Assembly: GCA_963995525.1 (NCBI GenBank)
Contig: OZ023206.1
Span: 22,961,202-23,025,201 of the forward strand
DNA from: Escarpia spicata
Taxonomy: Eukaryota; Annelida; Polychaeta; Sabellida; Siboglinidae
DNA length: 64,000 nt
Reading direction: 5' to 3'
The notes below the pieces were generated by a model, which had not been told where the DNA came from, searched no databases, and saw only the letters and a program-made list of their open reading frames with translations. A program made the position numbers and the translations under genes. Positions 24,857 through 36,655 of this stretch are shown in pieces. The stretch's first letter is position 1. Every line of letters begins with the position of its first letter.

Positions 24857-25215
24857 GCGGGGGGGGGGGGGGCAGCTGCTCCCTCTGGAATTTCTCCGAG
24901 AGGCAGACATGGTTCTGCCCCCCATGAAATGTGAGCGTGAATGTTTGTTTTTTGTGGCGAACGGGTGAAAATGTATTAATGTGTATTTTTGTCGACTGTG
25001 AAAGGTGTGTACAATAACTGGAGGGCAGACATGGTTTTGTGCCTCCCCCCAGTAATAGGCAGCGCGGCGGCGAAAAAAAATTATTGTCCAAAGCACCACC
25101 TCCGTCTTCGGATGTCATAATTTCCGCCGAGACAACAGAGGGAATGTGGAGAAGGGAAATTGACAGCAGCGGCTCGACGGAAAAATAACATTTTCAACAG
25201 CACCGCCCCCCGTCT
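24857..25215 (-). mobile_element. Unknown dispersed element R-GGGGG, copy 2 (inverted)
   Basis: Reverse orientation relative to copy 1 at 21121-21610, with the same block order. The 141- and 164-codon frames on the - strand run through G-rich repeat and are not conserved in copy 1, so no protein is called. Confidence 0.75.
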
Positions 25216-25714
25216 TTTTCTTTAAGGCCTATTGTTTAGCAGGCTCTTTGCGCACACGCATTGTGCCATTGTTAAAATGCGGACCAGTAGGTTTGCTGCC
25301 TGACCAGTAAGGTTTTGAAGTTGCCGGTCCGGTTGACTAGCACCTTTCTGAGGTAAACGGCGAACACTGGTTATTACCATCACAGTATGTTGATCATCTA
25401 CTTGTTTACATAGGAGCAATGTGGTGGGGTGATCATCATTGAATTCTTTAAGGCATGAGAAAAGTACCCTATAAAAGTAGAAACTATTGCAAATATGTAA
25501 ATAAATCACTCTAAATAACTATCGTTTTTTAATATATGACCTGCTTGCACACGCACCCAACTTCGTTTTCCAACCACATGGCTATCAAGTATTACTGTGA
25601 GCCCTACAGCGAAATGTGTACCTAATTTATATATGTAAATGTAAAGGTGATACATTTTGGCGGTCAGATAAGCATCATTGTTTTCGAATCCCCTGTAAAA
25701 ACGAATTCCCGATC
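25216..25714. other. Intergenic, nothing recognisable
   Basis: Two - strand frames (25222-25509, 25506-25733) have no family resemblance. A short piece, GGTTATTACCATCACAGT, recurs approximately at 46004-46032. Confidence 0.4.
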
Positions 25715-26134
25715 GTTCCAGGGGAACGAGCAATCACGTGAATTCACGGGTTCATTCACGTGTGAAACTGGGGAAACGGGTACGGTTCCAGGAGAACGAG
25801 CAATCCTGTGAATTCACGGGTTCATTCACGTGTTAAACTGGGGAAATTGGTACGGTTCCAGGGGAACGAGCAATCACGTGAATTCACGGGTTCATTCACG
25901 TGTGAAACTGGGGAAACTGGCACTGTTCTAGCGGGATGAGTATCCATGTGAATTCACGTGCGGAATTGGGGAACGAGTAATCACGTTAATTCACGTGTTC
26001 ACTCACGTGTGAAACTGGGGAAACTGGTTCGGTTCCAGGGAATGAGTAATCACGACAATTAACGTGTTCCTTCACGTGTGGAACTGGGGAAACTGGTACA
26101 GTTCTAGGGGAAATAGTATTCATGTGAATTCAGG
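25715..26134. repeat. 70-bp palindrome-rich tandem array, six copies
   Basis: GTTCCAGGGGAAC-like starts occur at 25715, 25785, 25855, 25925, 26032 and 26101. Each unit has the palindromic word GTTCC(AGG)GGAAC, a CGTGAATTCACG palindrome or a decayed form, and GTTCATTCACGTGTGAAACT. Later units are degraded. Confidence 0.85.
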
Positions 26135-28343
26135 CGTAACTTAAGCGGCTGCCGAGGCTACGTTGATGGACGTGGAGATCAACAGTTCATCAGATCAGCA
26201 ATAATCGACACATGGGCTAATTAGGTATTAGTCAAATCATTTATTAGTTACGATTATGTGCTATTTCGTGCGTGTCTCAGTTTCCACCCTTTATTGTAAA
26301 ACCGTATTGTTTTGTCAACATGTATATTCCTTTCATTATAAGCAATACGTTTGATTTGTTACGCTACATGCATTGCCTACGGTTATGTGCTTTGAACACA
26401 CAGACCGCATTCTCATAAACCAAGGTTAATATCCAAGAAACCTAGATATAATAATATTATCGTTTTGACAATAAACCTACAATAAGTTATAACGTCTTGG
26501 AATAAATTAAAATTGTAATGTAATATATATATATATTATATATATAATATTGTGTTGCCATTTAAGTAACTATGCAAAATGTACCGACATTCATCACAGT
26601 TTGTTGATAACTAATAATATACCTTGAACATACACATACATACTTGGTAAATATGCAAAAAAATAAAATAAAGTCGTTTCAAATGTTCTATTAATATAGA
26701 TACCGAAGTGATCAAATTATATATTTTAATTGGGGTACTGCCAATTACTGAGACCATAACTATATTCGCAAGCATTTATTTACTCACTAAGAACACGAGC
26801 AATACCGTCTTTATGATTAAATCATGGACAATCTTATTAAATGACAGCCTCCACTGCACTTCTCACGTTCGTATAAGGCGTTCCATAGCCCTGGTTGAGA
26901 GGAGCATGCGCACTCTGGCACTTTTGCATCAGTTACTGTTTGCGTCGACGTGTGTCGTTTACAACCGTCTTCCTTTCTGGGCTTATCCATCGCGTGACTG
27001 ACCCATTTCGTTGCCATAGCATGTGATCATTTAGGGTAATTAGTTAATTGATTTAATTTGGATTTGTGCATTAGTGCCGTCTGCAGAGAGTTACACTCAG
27101 CGACCGTGCGTTCCTAGCGACTTTGACACGCAGTGTCCAGCTTGTATATGCACACGTTAAAATTAACTGATGTGGATCAATCACAGCGTTTTTTGTGAAA
27201 CAATAACTTAGTTGAGAATAGCCGTGATATAATATAATGAATGATTTTGGATATTGCAATAATGTTAGAGAAAAACCTCACGTGCAAAACTATTTACACC
27301 AAAAGTAATAGAACAGGGTACCGAAAACTTTGTTCAGATGTGGGCCAAATGTTGTCGCAAAACAACCGTCATACGATATCGAAGCTGTTCATGATGTTTT
27401 AACTTTAGTTGTTTCCAGCGCTCCACAACGTTCTGTTAACAGACTAGTCTGTATATGGGTGAGTTTTTTTAAATACTGTACCAATTGCCAAAACAATTGG
27501 TCCTGAACATAAAACTTCTTGTGCGTTATATTTCACAGTGACCCGTTCTTAAATATATATTGTAGCGTACAGACCTTCAAGCCGTTCGCAAATCGGATCA
27601 TGTTTGAGAAAGTTACACGAGTTTAAAAGATTATACCCCAAAACAACCAGACTATTTGACTTTACCACATCGAACACACGTTTTACTGATGAATTTGTTT
27701 CCATATTATAATATTTCCTTAACTGTGTTGCGTGGAACACGTGTTGCATGTATATATTGTGCACTTTGAGAGCATAGTCACTTATCATTTATATTTAATT
27801 CTGGTTGGATTTAGTCTATGAATTTGATTCATGGCAATAAATCAAGAACATTTTGGCATTCAATATTTCATTTACAGCTATCGATACATTTCAAAAGTGT
27901 AAAATTAGCAATATTTTTCAATTACTTAACATGCCTACTTATAACATATTCATGTTTGATCTTGCTGACGCAAATATGTCTGTTGCATCAACCATGTATC
28001 CAACTAGCATATTTTCGTCACGGACGTGACGTTGTTTGTGAATGCAACTCATGGGTTAGTATGTCACATTATATACGCCCCATGCCATCACATATTTGCT
28101 TTGCATAAAAGTACATGCCCTGGCTTTAAAATATTATAATTGGCTTTTAAAAAGGATTAAGCTTAGTTATAGACTGAGAGAATCAAGACACCTATCAATA
28201 AAATTAATGTATAAATGCCCAAAATTAACATTATTAAAATTTTTCAAGACAATTTCCAACAGATAATTACCAAGCGAGTACCTGTATGGATACGACGACG
28301 TAATATAATGCTACTCCCATATTTATAAGATTATTTGTGCGTT
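26135..28343. other. AT-rich intergenic stretch
   Basis: Contains a TA microsatellite at 26522-26552. Frames at 26708-27001, 27549-27788 and 27818-28108 lack splice context or recognisable domains. No gene called. Confidence 0.4.
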
Positions 28344-28390
28344 TAACGTAGAAAAATACACAACCGTCACGGACGTTCCGATTTATAATC
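28344..28390. repeat. TTTAACG...CGTCACGGACGTTCCG motif, copy 1
   Basis: CGTTTAACGTAGAAAAATA then CCGTCACGGACGTTCCGATT. It matches 28732-28780 directly and 29078-29095 in inverted form. Confidence 0.6.
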
Positions 28391-28752
28391 TTTTTCTAAG
28401 TACACGCAATAAACATAATTATTCCGTCAGTCACATAGCCTAATACATGTCTAACTGTTTTTATATATAATGATACGAATGCGTTTGCTAGCCAAAAAAC
28501 TACATGCCCCTAATTATATAAGCTACAATACATTCACACGTGTATGCGTCAACCATTAGATTATATAGCGAAATGGAAGAAGACTATGACGACTTCCAAT
28601 TTTATTGAACTAGTTAACGTTGCCTAGCAGCCTGCATTAGTTCCACCATAATTTATAGAACAACGACCTTCTTGCGCAACAATAATACGTCCACAACAAA
28701 AACATAACTCCAAGGTAAAGGTGTATACGTATTTAACGAAGAAAGTTTAACG

Positions 28753-29070
28753 TCATGGACGTTCTGCATTTATAGATGTTGTCAACCTATCAATCCCTGC
28801 GTGCAAACTCAAATTCAAAAACTGGTTGTGGGCCGCATTGATCCCATCCCGTAGACCTTCATGCAGTATGCATTGGGCGCGGTTGCGTCCTCCAGACACG
28901 CACGATACAGGAATCCAAGGCATGAAGATGTCATCGACGGTAGTGTCGTCAATGTCTTCGGTTGATGGCCAGTTGAATACGTTTAGTTTTCCACCGACTG
29001 GATGCGGGTACCTCACCCGTACTTTGCCATCTAATGCTTTATGTGACCCGGCGTTGTGATTTGCGGACAT
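28753..29070 (-). pseudogene. Uncharacterised 105-codon frame between inverted repeats
   Basis: Open from 29070 to a stop at 28753. The product includes VRVRYPHPVGGKLNVFNWP, DDTTVDDIFMPWIPVSC and GGRNRAQCILHEG, a composition that looks protein-like (W, P, G and C well placed) rather than random. The frame is bracketed by ACGTCATGGACGTTCTGC (28750) and the inverted GGCGGAACGTCCGTAACG (29078), suggesting it belongs to a decayed transposable element. No catalytic motif was recognised. A host terminal exon is the alternative. Whether it is expressed cannot be judged. Confidence 0.35.
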
Positions 29071-29095
29071 GTAACATGGCGGAACGTCCGTAACG

Positions 29096-30206
29096 GCGTT
29101 TTGGGGACACTTCGCATGCTCTTATAAGAATGGACACAAAACTGCAATAAGATTTATGAGTGAAATTGACTAAAAGCATGGTTGGTATACATTTTAGGAC
29201 TTGTGTAATACAGATACGACATAATTTTGTATTGTTTTTTAAAATGGGAAATACGCGTAGTCACAGATGTTCCGCAAAAAGGGAAAATTTCACGCATCCA
29301 AAAGATTCACAAATATCTTAATGAATATATTCAACTTCTGAACTTTTATCAAAAAGAACAAACGTTTTAAAGTATATGTAAAGTTTTAAAAAATCACTAA
29401 AATATAGTTGTATTGATATAAAGTATTATATATGCCCACAAACTTCAAAACTTCAGCGAGACAATGGAAATGTCAATATACATCCGCCATGGATTGGGTT
29501 CAAACTATGGACCATGGAATGCAATCTCGTCCGTTTTTTTTGCAATTGGTACAATGTTAAAAAACTCACCCATGTATTGGTTTTAAACCCTACAGAATAA
29601 TAACAAAAGGTTCATTAGAAAGAGGTGCATCAACAACCCAATAACTATGATCACACAAAAAAAAAAAAACTTTTCAAATTATTGATTTTGTTCACGAAAA
29701 ACAGCAAATTGGTACTTTTTATCCAACGTGAAAAATTTAAACAATCAGATTTATATAAATTTGTCCAAAATATGATTTCCATGTACACGTCACCTCTCTT
29801 AAGTGTATCCACCCTTTCTCCACAAAATGTTCCAAAATGACAGTCGATAGGCGGGGTCTCTTATCGGTGACCAGTCATGTTCAGCGCGGCTTACAGATCT
29901 AGCCTGTTTGAAATGTTGAGGTGCAATAAATTCACAGGCATACCAGTGATATACCGCGGATGGCTCACAACGGCCGGACACGTACGTCTTTGCAGCTATT
30001 AGGACAACGCACGAAAGTCACAAGGTAGGAAGTTACAAACATTATTCAATATAGTTTATATGTATGCATTAATGAATAGGCCCTATTTTGATGTTTCGCT
30101 CGTCCCATTTTTATTTCCCAGAATTGGTCCGCTTCTATATAAAACAATTCATCCCTCGCTTACAAATATTGCTTATAGCTACGCTGTCACGCCTGATGCA
30201 GCTACA
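29096..30206. other. Intergenic with one protein-like scrap
   Basis: Mostly AT-rich. The - strand at 29799-29990 reads SAVYHWYACEFIAPQHF and DWSPIRDPAYRLSFWNIL, rich in W/Y/H, and could be a transposase or gene relic, but no family is recognised. Confidence 0.3.
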
Positions 30207-30560
30207 ATATAAGTTATATAAATTATATAATATAAATTATATTATATATATATATAAACTCATCCGACATCTTAGGACCACTACTACTCTTTCTTTCGTT
30301 CTTTCGTACATAGCTTCCACCATTCGTTCATCCAATTCTGGCCCTTATATTAGTATCAACGTTGCCGGCACCATATCCCTCAGAACTGTGTCGTTAGTGG
30401 TCTAAATGTCCACATATATCAGCTGGACATTAGTATACATATATGTATAACAGTCCAGTCTTCCTATGTGTATATATATGTATATATATATATATATATA
30501 CGCATATATAGTAGTATATGTATATACTTTTTATAGTATATATATATATTTATATATTCT
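30207..30560. repeat. Cluster of (TA)n microsatellites
   Basis: TA-rich runs at about 30207-30258, 30468-30505 and 30534-30558 with near-unique DNA between. Confidence 0.8.
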
Positions 30561-31330
30561 AATTCGTTTTAGGCTATATTTTACCGTTATAACTGCCGAG
30601 CATTGACACGGTGCTCACCGTTTCGAAACACCGTTTCGAAATATGTGAATGTTGAAATCCGTACTGTCTGTTTAAATAATAATGTACTTCCAACATAACT
30701 GAAATCTTGAAATGTTGCCCAGTGAGGTAAAATATGACTGCATGACTATCCCCTCCCTAGACATTATCCAAGTAGGTGGAATGACTTCTTCCTTCTTTAT
30801 TGTTTCCAGACTTGCTTTGGTCCTACATCTGATTGCAGAGGTATGTTTATTGGCTTTGTTGTCACTCCTCTGACATCAATGAGTGTCTTAATTAGCTCTC
30901 TCCTAGGAGGGCGCTTTTCACCCCTGGAGTGGAGCAGTGGATGGGATAATTACCCTAACAAATTGGGGGTGGGTATATTGTTTTAGCCATCTGCCTAGCT
31001 GGCCTACAACTAGGATTACAATTTGTTGAATAGTTAAGCACTAGTTTTTTTTATTACCAAACTAGTTGTGTGTTACAAGCAAAACTTAAGTAATTTTGGA
31101 TTTTTTGGTGAATGCTGTTCACCTATTCTCCTTTCAAGTATGTTATATAATACTATACATATAGATCTATCAACTTCTAGTAGTACGCCCTATCGCGACA
31201 ATATTCAAAAACAACATATAATTGAATTATAATAAACATAAAGAGGTGCGTATGATTAATGTTTCCCTGTCTGCACCATAATTGTATGTGCATGTAAAGT
31301 TATTTCATAACAGGATACGTTAATAGAGGA
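30561..31330. other. Intergenic, nothing recognisable
   Basis: No gene, repeat family or RNA recognised. ACCGTTTCGAAACACCGTTTCGAAA near 30618-30642 is a short tandem palindrome. Confidence 0.4.
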
Positions 31331-31331
31331 C

Positions 31332-31381
31332 ATGTGTGTGTGTGTGTGTGTGCGCGCGCGCGCGTGTGCGTGCGTGCGTGT
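31332..31381. repeat. (GT)n(GC)n(GTGC)n microsatellite
   Basis: Fifty bases of strict purine-pyrimidine alternation with about six consecutive CpG steps in the middle: classic Z-DNA-type composition. Confidence 0.9.
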
Positions 31382-32837
31382 ATTTTATTGGCATTTGGGA
31401 CAATTTATACGTATATAGATTTTTGAGAATCCAACGTGTTGGTGGTCACAAATTCCACATAACGATATAGTATAGGGTCGTCACTAATCGTGTATCGACG
31501 ACAGACGGATATATTTTATTGCCTTCCCTGGCTTATGATTGCACGGGAGACAGGGTCCCAAAGTACTGGGCCTTGTTTATCGTTGTTATTATTATCCTGC
31601 AAGCTACCTGTTTATCTACGAATAGTCCAGATAGATAGAAAAACGAGTAGACTACCCTTGCCAAACAGTTTTGATCATGTTGAAGTTTAATAAATGGGAC
31701 CCAGGTTTTCAGAATCTGGTTTCAGAAATGACGTAGCTAAAGACAGCGTCAAGGCTATAGACTTCCTAAATAATACATTCAGCCGGTTTTGGCAGTTCTA
31801 TGCGTATGATAGGGCTCATAGATTATAATTTTAATGAATAATAATTACAATATATATATTATTATATACTCTATAGTAATGAATGTTATATTGTGTAGCA
31901 ACGTAAGACAAGGCTGGGTCTTTCACAAGTCATCTGCACAATGTGACATCTTTCTACTCCCTTAGCAGGTAACAGAAAGGGCGGATACGATTGCTCTCAA
32001 GGGGACGTAGCAAGTCGACTGTTATACACAGTGGACAGGGGCACATGTCACACACACACACACACACGTGGTAGTCATTTTAGAAGCTATAGTTAAGTAG
32101 CCATGGGTTTATGAGAACTACCCATTGGTTAGTTTGAAATGGTCAGTACTCACAGCTTTAGGCTTGGATGTGAGGCTGAGCTGGGTGGGCAAAGACTGCC
32201 CTGGGCCCACTACTTCTGCTACTGCTTGCTAATGGTATTTTAATGACCCCTACACAGAGCAAATAACATACAGTCCACATTGAGTTTTGTCTTTGAATTG
32301 GAGCGCTAGTCGGACGGCCGGCTGTCTGCACTGTTCACACGGCGATATGGTGAGGTCAATTTCGAGCTTGATTCAGCTAACTTGCATATGATGCGTAGAA
32401 TATCTGTCAGGGGAAGTGAACGTAGTCACACCCTGGCTTAATTGCGATAATATTTCAACCACGCCTGCGAGTTTAACATAAAGTTTGACGTAAATATGCC
32501 AATAATAATATGTAATGCAAATTTGTTCTTCTGTTATGGGAGCAGGCCAGCGGCTCGACATAGCCAGTGAAGATATGTTTCGCGACACGGGGGAAGTTTT
32601 TAAATCGTATTCATAACGGGAAGACAATAAAGTAAATACATATATATTAATTTGCATACATTATATTGCATAATTCATAGTAAAAGACATGTTTCAGCTA
32701 TACTTTTTTCAATTCCAACGTATCTCAACGCTTAACGAATAACATATAAGTTAATCTTACATCATAAGTTGCCATAATATAGTTTTTACTAAGTTTGAAG
32801 ACGCTTCCATGACCGAGTATACTGCATGCGTTGATTT
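31382..32837. other. Intergenic, nothing recognisable
   Basis: Includes a short CA run at 32050-32069. Frames at 31490-31690 (+) and 32373-32657 (-) show no recognisable family. Confidence 0.4.
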
Positions 32838-33160
32838 CACGTACGGAAACACGTGATTTCACGTACGGAAACTCTTGATTTCACGTGCGGTGAACCAGAT
32901 AAACACTTGTCGAAACACGTGTTTTCACCTTAAAATTTGTTCACAGAATCTCGTGAATTCACGTACGGAAACACGCGATTTCACGTACGGAAACTCGTGA
33001 TTTCAAGTGCGGTGAACGTACCAGATAAACATGTGTCGAAACACGTGTTTTTACCTTCAAATTTGTTCTCAGAATCTAGTGAATTCACGTACTGAAAACA
33101 CGTGAATTGAACTAGTTGAACATGTGAATTCACCTTCAGAACATGTAAAATCACGTGTCG
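32838..33160. repeat. TTCACGTACGG array, about 124-bp superunit, 2.6 copies
   Basis: CACGTACGGAAACACG starts at 32838 and 32960 and a decayed start lies at 33086. Within each superunit TTTCACGTACGGAAAC is itself repeated. CGTGAATTCACG, CACGTG and ACGTACG-like palindromes are dense. It abuts a LINE fragment at 33172. Confidence 0.8.
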
Positions 33161-33171
33161 TTGTTAGCTGG

Positions 33172-33632
33172 GATATCCACTTAACACCAAAGTTCGGACC
33201 TTTCATCGTGTTCCTCATGATGAAGTCGATAACAACAACAAAGAGGAAAGGGGACAGGATGCAACCCTGACGTACACCTGTCTCTATATAAAATATGTCT
33301 GTGTAGCCATCGTTGGTCTTGATGCAGCAGTTGGTGTTTCGGTATAGCGATTTGAAAATGTACATATATATTTGTTTGGTAGGGCCTACGCCGTATAGCT
33401 TCAGGATTTGCCATAACGAATCTCTGTGGACACTGTCGAAAGCCTTCTTAAAGTCAATGAAGTTAACTAGAGGTATATGGAACTCTCTGCTTTGCTCGAT
33501 GATGTTTCGTAATGTGAAGATCTGCTCACAACAACATCCTTTTCGAAAACCAGCTTGTTCCTCCCGGAGGTGTTGGTCATCTGATGCCTTCAGCCGGTTT
33601 AGGATCACGCTGATAACATTGGCTGGAGCTTA
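33172..33632 (-). mobile_element. Non-LTR reverse-transcriptase fragment
   Basis: The - strand encodes a reverse-transcriptase core with few defects: ILNRLKASDDQHLREEQAGF, FIDFKKAFDSVHRDSLW, ETGVRQGCILSPFLF and DFIMRNTMKG. The fragment lacks the catalytic FADD segment, the endonuclease and the C-terminus. It is truncated at both ends and joined directly to the TTCACGTACGG array. It differs from the RTE copy at 10190-12760, so it is a second LINE lineage; the clade is not assigned. Confidence 0.9.
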
Positions 33633-33807
33633 ATAATCAAAATTATATACGGATACACTTTTATCAGATTATACTATACTATAGCAACTATTAAACATTA
33701 AACTTATATTGAAACATGTTACACACAAAATAAACCTACATTTTAAACTTGTTTTCGTAGTTTAGTGCCTTTTAATCACATGCACATTCACTAGGTGGCA
33801 GCTCTCA

Positions 33808-34046
33808 TGGCTGTTCAAATTGCTTTGGCTTTGCTGTCAACAAGTGGGCAGTCAAAATGCGACTCTGAGCCAGGCTATCTTCCTGGCGAAGTCACGCAGC
33901 CAGGCGAGAGTCGGTTAAGCGAAACTAGTATGGTAAAACAACATTCCATTTATGAACACAGAAATCCTGACCCCGATGATTGCTACCAATGTAGGTCACG
34001 TGGTGCGAATATACCATATCCAGCATACAATTGCACTTCCGGTTGA
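33808..34046 (+). other. 79-codon frame overlapping repeat R85, copy 2
   Basis: ATG at 33808 starts a mildly hydrophobic segment (MAVQIALALLSTSGQSKC), followed by DPDDCYQCRSRGANIPYPAY and a stop. Positions 33929-34012 are the second copy of the 85-bp repeat at 19856-19942. The frame is not kept in that copy, so it may be chance inside a repeat. No protein is claimed. Confidence 0.3.
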
Positions 34047-34231
34047 TGTCGGCTGTCGTTCCAAAATTTTGATGTTGTTTTTAGAAAGCTGCGATTGTTG
34101 AGCAAGAAAATAAAATCAACTTTCGGTACGGATGTTTGGGTAACGTTTTCCCCATCAGTGTACTATGGAGTTGACGATCGCGTTCAATGCGCTGAACTGA
34201 ATTCGTACAGTATTGCCAAGTCGCTTCGCTA

Positions 34232-34274
34232 GAGCCAGGGGCAGGAGTCATGGGGAACGCGTATCAAAAAGGTG
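34232..34274 (+). other. Possible first coding exon, MGNAYQK
   Basis: ATGGGGAACGCGTATCAAAAAG|GTGAGT: a start in fair context (GTCATGG) with a consensus donor, and Met-Gly-Asn as in N-myristoylated proteins. It is only seven codons and no downstream partner exon was found, so it may be chance. Confidence 0.15.
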
Positions 34275-35024
34275 AGTCTTCTCCTTATACAAATGTGTTC
34301 TACGAGCACAATTCATACTTCCAAGATTTATATCTGCGTGTCTGTGCTCTGTTTTACAATACACATGCGAAATGATAAACAGAAATCTCGGAAGAAAGAT
34401 CTAAGCTACTCTAGCCTCTACGATGCTTGTACATGTGTTGACTGTTGTCATCCTCGCAAGCGAGACATAAACGACTTCTGGGAATCACAATGTTTAATGA
34501 CGCGTTCGCCCATTAGCACGAGCAGCTGAGCAGTATTGTGTATTCGAATAATTGTTTCTACTTCCTAAACATTGCATGTAACACGAGCCACGGTTGGTTG
34601 AAATTAGTTTTATTACGACCACCTGACCTGCCGCCAAGCACTGATCTAGTGAGTGATTTCATAGGCTGAGCTTAAATTCAGAGTTTCGCAAAGCGATCAA
34701 CCAGGGGGTAGTACCCCGGGGTACAGCTGGCTGGCATTAACATAAGCAGCAGCAGCGACCCCTGGCATGCGAGAATGATTGTTGTGTATGCTGGTGGTGG
34801 GACAAATCCAAAATTGTGCGTCCTAATAATAATTAAATAATAACTTTATTTTACCATAAAATGGAAATACATTTTGCACTGAGGAGGTTGCATAAGAACA
34901 TCAAATTTAAATCAGATTGCAGTACTTATGTACATTATCATTAAAAGTTTGTACACAGTTGCTAATTAGTAATACTAACAGTAATACAGTGTTGACTGTT
35001 GTACATGGTCATCAGCCAGTCGGT

Positions 35025-35342
35025 ATTTCTCCAACCAGTCGAGGGCCCAGTCGACCAAATTTTATTTCCCCCGACCAGTCGATCTGATCAAACAGCACAC
35101 TCAACTTACAAGTACAGAAAACACAGCAACATTATTCAAATTCACACGCTTACAACTCAATTTACATTCAGTTTTATTGAAATCTTGGGTCCATTGGGTT
35201 AAGAGAAGGATGCCAGGTACCTCTCTCTCTCTTATGCTCCATTACAGTGATATATCGCTGATTAGGCATCACTATTTCCCCGGCTGCTCGGGAAATAAAA
35301 TTGAGTCGATTGGCCACCTGACTGGTCGGGGAATGTAGCCTT
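35025..35342. mobile_element. Inverted-repeat element, MITE-like
   Basis: TTCTCCAACCAGTCGAGGGC...CAAATTTTATTTCCC at the left is complemented by GGGAAATAAAATTGAGTCG...GACTGGTCGGGGAA at the right, about 55 bp at roughly 80%. Exact ends and target duplication not fixed. The interior is non-coding. Confidence 0.55.
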
Positions 35343-36154
35343 GGTCTAGTCATCAATATATGACTAGATTAAAAAGACAGTGATAACATTGATTAATGGT
35401 GTGAAGTCCCTATGACTGGTTCAGGAACTTGATGGAGGATGATGGAGTGAATTATTTCAAGGCATACTGAGTTTGTGACATTTTATCAAAACCCAGAAAA
35501 AATTCTTCCATAATCTAGCCATATTTTAAATCTTTAGAACAAATTGTTTTGATTGAAGTACTTATGGAAATATACATGCACAATCCAACTGGCGTAAATA
35601 CTAAAAGACACCTACATAAAAAAATGGATGTCCTATCAGCGCTGTGTACTGTTCTTAATTTTATAGCCAGAGTGTGTCACATGAGTCGGTGCAAGATCAA
35701 GCAGTGTATTAGAACAGACTAAGAGTGTTAAAATGCAAGATTTCACAATTTCTGGCATGATACAAATTATCCGGTTGTGAGTATACATTTAAAATCACAA
35801 ATCTTCTGTGAAGTTCTGGTAATAGATAAGGCGACACCAGTTTTATTATTCGGATTACGGACCACCGATGTTGTTTTTGTCAAAACGGAAATAAATAGAC
35901 ATTTTGAACTTTTATTTCTGATCGAAATGCTGAACCAATAATTTTGTATTGATTCATCGAGCATTTGCAGTTACGGACAGTGATTTTCCACGAACGTGGA
36001 AAACGGGAAGAATTCGTGGAATCGGCGTTTTGAAACGGAATTTGCCTTTTCAAACGGAAATTCCGCGATCTTAGAAAACGTATGGAATTCTACGTAATCA
36101 ATATTTCTAAACGGCAATTTGAAACTCCACAAACGCTGAAAGAGTAGAATCACC
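35343..36154. other. Intergenic, AT-rich
   Basis: No gene seen. 35975-36100 is rich in short words such as TTCCACGAACGTGGAA and AAACGGAAATTCCG that pair with each other. Confidence 0.4.
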
Positions 36155-36655
36155 AACACTATACGATGCTGATTTTTGGCGATATTTTGAAACAAACATG
36201 ATTACTCAGCAACTGTATTTGTTTATTTTTGTGGATTTATTAAGCTGGGTTTTTAAAACGTGCAAGGCAAATTGCTACAAAGTGTCATGGTACTTGTGTG
36301 AACATACGTAAACAAGGACGCAGGCCGAAGTCGCTACCTTAAACTGTTTCGTGACCGTTGTCCGCTAAGTGCATTGAAAACGTGTTGCTAATTAAATGTC
36401 AGTTGTCACATCGTTAGAGAACTCATCAGTGTACATATTCTGGTTTCGAACACAAAACATGAACGAATAACAACATCCTAGGTTATGATGGCTTCAAGTG
36501 ATATAATCCGCGTTTTGTAGTTCTCACAAATTCCATTGGATGACGTCACAATAGTTGAACAAAATTATCACTGAAACAACATTGATCAGTGATTTGAACA
36601 TTCATAACTGTTAATGTGATTGCTTGTGTAATTTATATTTGTTAACTTATAATAC
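36155..36655. mobile_element. Unknown dispersed repeat R480, copy 2
   Basis: Same order and orientation as 13290-13806, with scattered substitutions and short indels. Differences are spread evenly, indicating old divergence rather than assembly duplication. Confidence 0.8.

Noticed and set aside
24624..25118. 164- and 141-codon frames on -
   Set aside because: They run through a dispersed G-rich repeat whose other copy (21121-21610) does not keep the frame.
34232..34274. First exon of a protein kinase A catalytic subunit from the MGNA start
   Set aside because: Only four residues agree and no following kinase exon is present in the window.
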